DNA of 13,720 nt from Gammaproteobacteria bacterium (GTDB lineage Bacteria; Pseudomonadota; Gammaproteobacteria; Arenicellales; JAHEKD01), in contig JAHEKD010000014.1 in NCBI GenBank assembly GCA_024638545.1, forward strand, positions 387-14,106, written 5' to 3'. The translations under genes were made by a program, and so were the position numbers. Below the pieces are notes generated by a model, which searched no databases, was not told where the DNA came from, and saw only the letters and a list, made by a program, of their open reading frames with translations. The first letter of the stretch is position 1; each line of letters starts with the position of its first letter. Shown here piece by piece: positions 1-6,182 of this stretch.

Positions 1-487
1 ATTCTCGCGTTGAAACTATCACCACGGGTAAGGTCATTATCGCAAGCGTGAGGCTGGATGCCAGTATACTCGTTCCGAGACCAAAGAAAATGACAAAAGC
101 CCCAACACCAAACAGTGCATGCACAATCGATGGAACGCCGGCAAGGTTGATGATGGCCAGATTAACAACACGGGTAGACCAGTTGTCCGGAGCATACTCG
201 CTCAAATAAATCGCCGCAGCGACACCGATCGGTACCGAAATCAACAACGCCACACCAACAAGCCATACGGTACCCAGTAATGCCGGAAAAATTCCGCCCG
301 CCGTCATACCATCTGTGGGTGAGGTGAAAAGAAAATCGATTGAAATGACGGAGCCGCCTTTGTAAACCAGAACCGCCAGAATAATTGCGACCGGTAATAT
401 CAGCAACAGTGTCATTAACAGGAACAGTGTCCCGTAGAGTTTCTGGACCCTGTTATTTTTAATATTTTTTTCAGTAATTTCAAACAT
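1..487 (-). CDS. pstA: Phosphate ABC transporter permease PstA (partial, 3' end off the window)
   Basis: Inner-membrane permease half of the PstSCAB high-affinity phosphate importer; it pairs with PstC to form the channel. Only the first 162 codons are visible. Translation from the ATG at 487 begins MFEITEKNIKNNRV, then a hydrophobic segment (LFLLMTLLLILPVAIILAVLVY), a periplasmic stretch with DFLFTSPTDGMTAGGIFPAL, and further membrane segments with AGVPSIVHALFG, the pattern typical of PstA. The start follows the pstC stop by 3 nt and has an AAAGGG ribosome-binding site about 8 nt upstream, which fixes the choice. It is the fourth gene of the minus-strand order pstS-phoU-pstC-pstA. The missing C-terminal half and a probable pstB lie to the left. 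Confidence 0.93.
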   Translation of the reverse strand, partial: MFEITEKNIKNNRVQKLYGTLFLLMTLLLILPVAIILAVLVYKGGSVISIDFLFTSPTDGMTAGGIFPALLGTVWLVGVALLISVPIGVAAAIYLSEYAPDNWSTRVVNLAIINLAGVPSIVHALFGVGAFVIFFGLGTSILASSLTLAIMTLPVVIVSTRE

Positions 488-490
488 CTG

Positions 491-1405
491 TCAACCCTTT
501 CTTATGCCACGCACGATCAGATCCGCGGCAAGATTAATGAGAAATGTGATGATGAATAGGAAGATGCCAATGGTAAACAGGACCTGATAGTGGTCCGAGC
601 CCACTGCGGTCTCCCCCAGTTCAGCCGCGATGGTCGCGGTCAGCGCACGCACAGAATCGAAAACACTGCCGGGGATATTCACCGAGTGCCCGGTCGCCAT
701 CAACACTGCCATTGTTTCTCCAAATCCCCGTCCTACGCCAAGCAGTATTGCTCCCAGTAATCCGTTTTTTGCGGCGGGCAGGACCGTTTTGTAAATGACC
801 TGCCAGCGCGTTGCCCCCATCGCTTCAGCTGCCTCTCTGTATCGGTCAGGTACAGCCTTGAGTGCGTCTTCAGCAATCGACGTCATGATGGGTGCAGCCA
901 TCAGTCCCAGAATGACGCCGGCATTCAGCACGTTCAGACCCACCGGGACATCAAATAATTCGATAATCAGCGGATTCATGATAGTCAGGCCGATAAAGCC
1001 CCAGACGACAGAAGGGATGGCGGCCAGGAGCTCCACCAGAACTTTCAAAGCCTCCCTGGTTTTTCCTGTCGCAAATTCAGCAATGTAGACTGCAGCGCCC
1101 AGGGAAAAAGGAATCGCAATTATCATTGCCAGACCGGTCACACTTGCCGTGCCCAGGATCAGGGCGAGAATCCCGTATTCAGGGTCGTCCTCATCACTGG
1201 GCGACCAGTATTCCGATGTAAAGAACTCGCCAATATCCAGCGTATTGACAATAAACCCGAATCCTTCTTTGGTGATAAATACGAATATACCGATAATAAA
1301 TATGATGGCCGAGATACCGCCAATAAATACGATCACCTGAACAGATTTGTCGATATACCAGTCGAGGGTGCGTTTATCAAATTCTATGTCTGTTTTATTC
1401 ATCAT
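491..1405 (-). CDS. pstC: Phosphate ABC transporter permease PstC
   Basis: Inner-membrane permease partner of PstA in the phosphate ABC importer. At 304 residues it has the usual family length. A first membrane helix lies at about residues 22-45, followed by a periplasmic loop, then the transporter core from about residue 75 to the end. The cytoplasmic EAA loop that contacts the ATPase is seen as EAAEAMGATRWQV starting at residue 191. GRGFGETMAVLMATG at 225-239 is another conserved PstC/PstA segment. Two adjacent ATG codons (1403-1405 and 1400-1402) could serve as start, and neither has a convincing Shine-Dalgarno sequence. It lies 14 bp after the phoU-like gene and 3 nt before pstA, so translation is probably coupled. 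Confidence 0.95.
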   Translation of the reverse strand: MMNKTDIEFDKRTLDWYIDKSVQVIVFIGGISAIIFIIGIFVFITKEGFGFIVNTLDIGEFFTSEYWSPSDEDDPEYGILALILGTASVTGLAMIIAIPFSLGAAVYIAEFATGKTREALKVLVELLAAIPSVVWGFIGLTIMNPLIIELFDVPVGLNVLNAGVILGLMAAPIMTSIAEDALKAVPDRYREAAEAMGATRWQVIYKTVLPAAKNGLLGAILLGVGRGFGETMAVLMATGHSVNIPGSVFDSVRALTATIAAELGETAVGSDHYQVLFTIGIFLFIITFLINLAADLIVRGIRKG

Positions 1406-1419
1406 CAGGCAAGTACCGT

Positions 1420-2511
1420 TCAGGCGGGCTTATTTCCATTTTTACCGTAGATTAATTCCATGAGTTCAGTAATCTGGTGTGTCAGCTCACGGTAACTCTG
1501 TTCATACCATTTAGATTTTTGATCATCACTGCCCGATGATGGAAAATCCTCAAAATCCCAGTCGAGATAAGCGGTGTGGAACGGAATATCATTAATATAG
1601 GAACTGACGCTGCCCTGCAGGGCCACTATGACGTGAAAGTGGGCGAGTTCAAGATCTGAGAAATCAATTTTTTGCGGACCGGTTTTAGTCACTGTTAAAC
1701 CGCGATCGTGCAAAAATTCGACAGCCTGCTGCTCGATGCCTTGCAACGGTGTGCGGCCGGCGCTGCTAAAACGTCCACAATGACTAAAATAACGGGTTCC
1801 GATTGCTTCGGCCATAACACTCAGCTGCGTGTTGGCCTCATCCAGAAACAGGATATTAAAGATTTTAGTTTCCTTGCTCTCAGCGGTTACTACGAACACG
1901 GCTTCTTCACATATATTTTTAGACTGATCGGTAATTCGTTTTAATTGTGACAAAGTCGCAAACAAAGCAAACAGATCTTTGCCGGGATGATGTCCTCTGT
2001 CTTCACTCAGACTGCTGTAGAGGCTGTCCATGGTGTCTTCCATGTGATCAGACATGTTCATGGTGATTTTCGCCATTTCGGCATTGCGATCAGCAAATGA
2101 ACGCAGTGACTGACTGAGCATTTGCATGGCCTCATTGGCGATTAAATCAATCTGGATAGCCAGGGCGTTATCCAGGGTTCCAAACTGCAGGGATTCCCTG
2201 CTTATTGTTACCGCGTAATCACCTATCCGCTCCATAATAATATTCAGACGGATAATTGATGAAACCAGCCGCAAGTGTCCGGCTGAAGGCAGATGACGCG
2301 CGATAAAAGTGTGACATTGATGATCAATTTCACGCATCTTGCGGTTAATGACATTGTCGGATAGTACGGTCATGTTAGCCAGGGACTGATTACCCGTGAG
2401 AAATGCTTTTACCGAATTACTGACACTGGCCTTTACAAGCTCACCCATATCTCTTACCTGGGCATTGATATTGTCCAGGTCGGTCTGTAAACGTTGTTCG
2501 TATATTGACAT
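1420..2511 (-). CDS. phoU: PhoU-like phosphate regulator fused to a degenerate LMW phosphatase / ArsC-like domain
   Basis: PhoU proteins link the state of the Pst transporter to the PhoR/PhoB two-component system and restrain phosphate uptake. Residues 1-215 form a PhoU helical region with the two repeats expected (RIGDYA near 95-100; the second repeat around 140-205). At 363 residues the protein is about 130 longer than ordinary PhoU. The extra part, residues 216-350, resembles low-molecular-weight tyrosine phosphatase / arsenate reductase: ILFLDEANTQLSVMAEAI (220-237) aligns with the P-loop consensus VLFLCTGNSARSIMAEAI, followed by SAGRTPL (250-256) and an acidic DWDFEDFP segment (317-324). 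The nucleophilic Cys is Asp224 and the P-loop Arg is Leu230, so phosphatase activity is not expected. I infer a phosphate- or partner-binding role. The ATG at 2511 has AGAGGA about 8 nt upstream. The gene sits between pstS and pstC, unlike the pstSCAB-phoU order of E. coli. Confidence 0.85.
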   Translation of the reverse strand: MSIYEQRLQTDLDNINAQVRDMGELVKASVSNSVKAFLTGNQSLANMTVLSDNVINRKMREIDHQCHTFIARHLPSAGHLRLVSSIIRLNIIMERIGDYAVTISRESLQFGTLDNALAIQIDLIANEAMQMLSQSLRSFADRNAEMAKITMNMSDHMEDTMDSLYSSLSEDRGHHPGKDLFALFATLSQLKRITDQSKNICEEAVFVVTAESKETKIFNILFLDEANTQLSVMAEAIGTRYFSHCGRFSSAGRTPLQGIEQQAVEFLHDRGLTVTKTGPQKIDFSDLELAHFHVIVALQGSVSSYINDIPFHTAYLDWDFEDFPSSGSDDQKSKWYEQSYRELTHQITELMELIYGKNGNKPA

Positions 2512-2690
2512 TGAAATAATCCTCTAGATACCGGAACGTCAGAATGACGTTTGCCAGTTTATTTTCAGACGAAGTGATTTACAACCCGTCTCATTTACGA
2601 GACATTGACGGCAATCACAGGCACACCCTGGAAAATTAGTCAGGCAAAAAACTGAATACTTGAACATAAACCACCGGCACAGGCCGCTGA
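2512..2690 (-). other. pstS-phoU intergenic region with three small hairpins
   Basis: This 179-bp gap holds no gene. It contains a perfect 7-bp stem with a 3-nt loop (AACGTCA-GAA-TGACGTT, 2535-2551), a 5-bp stem (GTCTC at 2588-2592, GAGAC at 2599-2603), and a short GC-rich CGGC/GCCG stem just after the pstS stop. None is followed by a T-run on the minus strand, so a strong intrinsic terminator is not supported. Structures after pstS could stabilise its mRNA or reduce read-through so that the binding protein is made in excess over the permeases. That role is inference. Confidence 0.35.
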
Positions 2691-3563
2691 TCAGGTTCCG
2701 CAATTCACATCTCTAACCGGCGCATAGCCTTTATTGAAGATAATGCACTGGCCTTCATCACTCAAAACCCAATCCATGTAGTTTTTGATTTCACCCTCCG
2801 GTTCGCCATTGGTATACATCATTAACGGTCTGGCAATCGGATAAGAGCCGTCACTGGCCGTTTCCACTGAAGGCTGCACACACTCACCGCCATCTGACGT
2901 AACGCAGGGCATCGCAACATGATCGGTGGCGTAAGCCAAGCCACTGTAGCCAATTGCACAAGGCGTTTTTTCAACCAATTCAACCACGTCTTTTGATCCG
3001 TGCATGTCCAGAGTACCGCTGCGGAATTTACCCTTGTCAAGCACAGCCTGTTTAAAATAGGCATAAGTACCGGAGTTATTCTGGCGTGAAACAACGACAA
3101 TTTCATCATTCTTGCAGCCGGGTACACTTTCACCCAAATCAGTCCATTTTTCGGATTTGCCATCGCGGATGTAAATTTCTCTGAGCTGTTCAATGGTCAT
3201 CGATTTTATTGGATTATCCTTGTGAAGAAAAATGGCAAGCGCGTCAAAACCAACAATATGTTCAATGGGATTTTGTCCCTTGTCCTGGGCCAGCTTGATC
3301 TCCTTTTCTTTCATTTTGCGACTGGCATTGGCAATATCAACCGTGCCGTTAATCATTGCGGCAATCCCTGTGCCAGACCCGCCGCCGCTGACAGCAACTG
3401 CGACGTTTTCATTCACTTTCTGATACTCCTCTGCCCAGGCCTGGGCAACGTTTACAAGGGTATCAGAACCCTTGTTTTGAATCGTATCGCGTGATTGGGC
3501 AAATCCATGCGTTGCCAGCAGGCTTGCCGAAATTGCTGTTAAAAAGAGAATATTTTTTTTCAT
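2691..3563 (-). CDS. pstS: Periplasmic phosphate-binding protein PstS
   Basis: Soluble periplasmic receptor that captures phosphate and delivers it to PstCA. From the ATG at 3563 the protein has 290 residues. A Sec signal peptide is evident: MKKN, a hydrophobic core up to ATHGFA, and probable cleavage after Ala22 before QSRDT. The phosphate-binding signature is present: KGSDTLVN in the first lobe, then SGGGSGTGIAAM, and SRQNNSGTYAYF in the second lobe. Several Cys residues in the C-terminal half (GCKN, TPCAIG, CVTSDGGECV, GQCI, VNCGT) suggest disulfides, in keeping with export. A TTG one codon upstream could also be read as a start, but ATG followed by a Lys-rich signal peptide is more usual. 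Ribosome-binding site is weak (GAGG about 11 nt upstream). It heads the pst cluster and is preceded by a Pho box. Confidence 0.95.
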   Translation of the reverse strand: MKKNILFLTAISASLLATHGFAQSRDTIQNKGSDTLVNVAQAWAEEYQKVNENVAVAVSGGGSGTGIAAMINGTVDIANASRKMKEKEIKLAQDKGQNPIEHIVGFDALAIFLHKDNPIKSMTIEQLREIYIRDGKSEKWTDLGESVPGCKNDEIVVVSRQNNSGTYAYFKQAVLDKGKFRSGTLDMHGSKDVVELVEKTPCAIGYSGLAYATDHVAMPCVTSDGGECVQPSVETASDGSYPIARPLMMYTNGEPEGEIKNYMDWVLSDEGQCIIFNKGYAPVRDVNCGT

Positions 3564-3629
3564 CAAGGTGGCCTCACCGTATTCAGATTATCGTAGGGCC
3601 TAATGATGTATTGGAATTGTTGCAGCATG

Positions 3630-3658
3630 ATGACAAAATTGTGACAAATTAGTGATAA
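3630..3658 (-). promoter_or_regulatory. Pho box (PhoB-binding site) upstream of pstS
   Basis: On the minus strand, facing pstS, three 7-nt units lie at exact 11-bp steps: TTATCAC (3658-3652), TTGTCAC (3647-3641) and TTGTCAT (3636-3630). The last two with their AATT spacer give an 18-bp site matching the enterobacterial consensus CTGTCAT-AWAW-CTGTCAY at most positions. The 11-bp direct-repeat spacing is the PhoB hallmark. It lies about 67-95 bp before the pstS start, a normal place for a phosphate-starvation promoter. The -10 element is unclear: CAATAC at 3616-3611 is a weak candidate near the expected spacing, and GATAAT at 3592-3587 is a better hexamer but 37 bp away. A second possible promoter, TTGTCA (3696-3691)/AATAAT (3674-3669) with 16-bp spacing, lies farther upstream. 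Confidence 0.75.
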
Positions 3659-3882
3659 TGTAATATTCATTATTAACAATTTTTAATTTTTGACAAAAAA
3701 ACTTGATTTATCTAAAGGAGCAGGAAATTCTGAATGATAGCTTAAATTGATAACCCCGTGCTTGCTGAGTGAAAACCGATTGTGATTTGGTCGCACCAGC
3801 CGGGTAGTATGGCCGGTAAAAAATATCAACTGAGATCCTTGTTAATGATCGGAGAGATAACAGACACTTTATGAACACCCAC

Positions 3883-3912
3883 CTTAATGACAATCTTCTT
3901 AATGACAATCTT
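3883..3912. repeat. Perfect tandem repeat, 2 x 15 bp
   Basis: CTTAATGACAATCTT occurs twice back to back (3883-3897 and 3898-3912) in the gap between pstS and the Na+/phosphate cotransporter gene. Each unit contains, on the minus strand, TTGTCAT, identical to one half-site of the Pho box at 3630-3636. The spacing here is 15 bp, not the 11 bp PhoB needs for canonical tandem binding. It may be a divergent regulatory site for the plus-strand genes or a chance duplication by slippage. Confidence 0.7.
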
Positions 3913-3968
3913 CCGGCGGCACGGGTATACTACGGCCTTGTTTGCGGAATTACCTGCTATTTTTTTAT

Positions 3969-4003
3969 TATACTGCTGGCACAATGCTATCATATACGAT
4001 AAT
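3969..4003 (+). promoter_or_regulatory. Candidate -10 elements upstream of the Na+/phosphate cotransporter gene
   Basis: TATACT (3969-3974) and GATAAT (3998-4003) each match the sigma-70 -10 consensus at five of six positions and lie 29-63 bp before the start at 4032. Neither has a convincing TTGACA-like partner at 16-18 bp, so the exact promoter is uncertain. The remainder of 3659-3968, apart from the tandem repeat and a possible minus-strand pstS promoter at 3669-3696, is AT-rich with no gene I can support. Confidence 0.3.
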
Positions 4004-4031
4004 TTACTGATACTCACCAACGGAGACTAGT

Positions 4032-5831
4032 ATGCTGAAAAAAATATTGCTTCCAACTATTCTGTTCATACTTGCCTATGGATTCTGGATCAGTCCAGAG
4101 TTCAAGGAAATCTCGGCAGGCGTTGCGATTTTCCTTTTTGGAATGCTATTTCTTGAGGAAGGATTCAAGGCCTTTACCGGCGGATTGCTGGAGAGACTGC
4201 TGGCAAAAACAACCGATAAAACCTGGAAAAGCCTGTCCTTCGGGATAATTACGACCACTATCATGCAGTCCAGCTCTTTGGTATCCGTTATAACCATTTC
4301 CTTTATCAGCGCCGGCCTGATATCGCTGGTGGCGGGTATCGGCATTATCTTCGGTGCCAATATCGGTACAACAACCGGCGCCTGGCTGGTCGCCGCATTC
4401 GGCCTCAAAGTAAAAATCTCTGCTTACGCCATGCCGATGCTGGTCTTTGGGATAGTCCTGTCGTTCCAGAAACAAAAAACACTAAAAGGCATCGGATCGG
4501 TGCTTGCGGGCCTTGGATTTCTGTTTTTAGGCATCCACTACATGAAAGAGGGTTTTGAAGCCTTCAAAGACAGTTTCGATCTTGCCTCTTATGCTGTGGC
4601 AGGCTACCCGGGATTATTTTTATTCGCCGGTATCGGCGCTGCCGCGACCGTCGTGATGCAGTCCAGCCATGCCACCCTGGTATTGATCCTGACTGCCCTG
4701 GCGGCAAGCCAGATTACTTATGAAAACGCACTGGCACTGGCAATCGGTGCCAATGTTGGCACGACCATAACCGCAATTATCGGATCGTTAAGTGCTAATG
4801 TTGGCGGTAAACGCCTGGCCGGCGCCCACCTGATTTTCAATGTAATTACCGGCGTTATTGCGATCGCCTTTATTAGTCAGTTTGTCATCGCCGTGGACTG
4901 GGTGAGCGCAAAAACCGGGATCGCTGCGGATAATTACACCATGAAGCTGGCCGTATTTCATACCCTTTTTAATATTACCGGGGTTATCGTCATGGTGCCA
5001 TTAATCCAGAAATTAGCCGATCTACTGTTTAAAATTTTTCCGAAAAGAAAGCGCGATATTGCCGAACCCTTGTATATAAACGATGCCGCGATTGATTTCC
5101 CGGAAACTGTGCTGATGTCCACCAAGAAAGAAGTCTGGCACTTGTTTGACTCCGCCTTCGAACTGATGGCACACGGTATGAATCTGCATCGCCATCAGAT
5201 TCTTGAATCGCCGGATCTGGCTAAAACCATTGACGATGACAGAGAAGTGATCGATTTCGATATGGATGAAGTTTATGAAGCTAAGGTTAAAGTGCTGTAC
5301 GCGGCAATTGTAGCGTTTATTGCCAAGGCTCAATCGCATATACCGAATGTTTTTTCGGAAGAGTTATTTCGATTACGTAACGCGGCCGCCGATATTGTTG
5401 AAGCTGTCAAACACATCAAGCATTTACGTAAAAATACGAACAAATACATGGTTTCGAACAATCAGTATATCCGCAAAGAGTATAATGTACTCAGATTAAA
5501 AATTGCCACCATTCTGAGAGAGATATACCGAGTAAGGAAAGAAGAAGATAACTCTCTGGCGGCTCTGGAACTCGACGAACTGAAAGCGGAAGCAGACGCT
5601 GCACACGATAACATTAATAGAAAAATCGCCAAGATTCTGCAGGACGAACAAATTTCGCCGTTAATGGCGACATCCTATCTGAATGATTTTGCTTATTCCG
5701 ATGAGACCGCCAGAAATCTTATCTCTTCCGCACAGGCATTATTATCATCACATGAAGACCTGATTGCAGAAGCAGCGCAGGAAGTTATACTGGATGCAGA
5801 AGAAATTGAAAAATTATCGGATGCAGCCTGA
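4032..5831 (+). CDS. Na+/phosphate cotransporter family protein with C-terminal PhoU-like domain
   Basis: Predicted sodium-driven phosphate transporter of the NptA/YjbB type in the inner membrane. It may work as low-affinity uptake or as an efflux valve; the direction cannot be told from sequence. The membrane part shows the duplicated family motif: first copy MQSSSLVSV (residues 78-86) with GANIGTT (108-114), second copy MQSSHATLV (209-217) with GANVGTT (239-245). Hydrophobic segments run from residue 1 to about 335. Residues from about 350 to 580 are soluble and helical, with a PhoU-like character (FELMAHGMNLH near 377-387), as in longer members of this family; the total of 599 residues fits them. 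GGAG lies 7 nt before the ATG. It is the first gene of a plus-strand cluster leading to ppk1 and is divergent from pst. Confidence 0.9.
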   Translation: MLKKILLPTILFILAYGFWISPEFKEISAGVAIFLFGMLFLEEGFKAFTGGLLERLLAKTTDKTWKSLSFGIITTTIMQSSSLVSVITISFISAGLISLVAGIGIIFGANIGTTTGAWLVAAFGLKVKISAYAMPMLVFGIVLSFQKQKTLKGIGSVLAGLGFLFLGIHYMKEGFEAFKDSFDLASYAVAGYPGLFLFAGIGAAATVVMQSSHATLVLILTALAASQITYENALALAIGANVGTTITAIIGSLSANVGGKRLAGAHLIFNVITGVIAIAFISQFVIAVDWVSAKTGIAADNYTMKLAVFHTLFNITGVIVMVPLIQKLADLLFKIFPKRKRDIAEPLYINDAAIDFPETVLMSTKKEVWHLFDSAFELMAHGMNLHRHQILESPDLAKTIDDDREVIDFDMDEVYEAKVKVLYAAIVAFIAKAQSHIPNVFSEELFRLRNAAADIVEAVKHIKHLRKNTNKYMVSNNQYIRKEYNVLRLKIATILREIYRVRKEEDNSLAALELDELKAEADAAHDNINRKIAKILQDEQISPLMATSYLNDFAYSDETARNLISSAQALLSSHEDLIAEAAQEVILDAEEIEKLSDAA

Positions 5832-5864
5832 TAACTCATTTAAAACACCAAACCGAGAAAAGTC

Positions 5865-6182
5865 ATGAAATTTTCCAAGTTAAGCACGAAATTTAGTAAG
5901 CTTCTTAAGAAAAAAGAAAAAGGTAAAAAAATAAAACCTGACAAATTGCTTAAACTTCAGGAGTTACTCAATCAGAAAAAATCAAAATTTGAAAAAAGGC
6001 TTAACGAGGATTTATCAGCAGAACAACGCACTTCGTTGGAATCTAAACTGAAAGTAGTCAGCGCCCAGATTGCAAAGACTCAGGCATTGCTATCAAAAGA
6101 TTCGGATAAGAGTGTGGATAAAGACCAGCCAGGTGAGCCTGTGAACATAGAACAGTCTGCGGAGCCACTGAGTAAAGCATGA
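5865..6182 (+). CDS. Small lysine-rich coiled-coil-like protein, function unknown
   Basis: I do not recognise this 105-residue protein. It starts 33 bp after the cotransporter gene (GAGAAAAG just upstream of the ATG), and its stop overlaps the ppk1 start as ATGA, so it is very likely translated and co-expressed with ppk1. The N-terminal half is strongly basic: 17 of the first 44 residues are Lys, with KFSKL occurring twice (2-6 and 9-13). Residues 27-95 are Leu/Lys/Glu/Gln-rich with few prolines, suggesting a helical hairpin or coiled coil; the tail from about 81 is acidic and probably disordered. There is no signal peptide or membrane segment. I infer, from charge and position only, that it could bind polyphosphate or nucleic acid, or assist Ppk. 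Confidence 0.75.
   Translation: MKFSKLSTKFSKLLKKKEKGKKIKPDKLLKLQELLNQKKSKFEKRLNEDLSAEQRTSLESKLKVVSAQIAKTQALLSKDSDKSVDKDQPGEPVNIEQSAEPLSKA

Noticed and set aside
3564..3566. TTG start one codon before the pstS ATG
   Set aside because: The ATG gives a normal signal peptide, and TTG offers no better ribosome-binding spacing.
3708..3908. 66-codon minus-strand open frame in the pstS-cotransporter gap
   Set aside because: It runs through the tandem repeat, has no ribosome-binding site I can see and no recognisable protein features; it is probably chance.
3977..3990. TGGCAC...TGC resembling a sigma-54 promoter before the cotransporter gene
   Set aside because: The GG and GC elements are only 6 bp apart instead of the required 10.
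4076..4475. Minus-strand open frames inside the cotransporter gene
   Set aside because: They are antisense shadows of a strongly supported coding region with intact family motifs.
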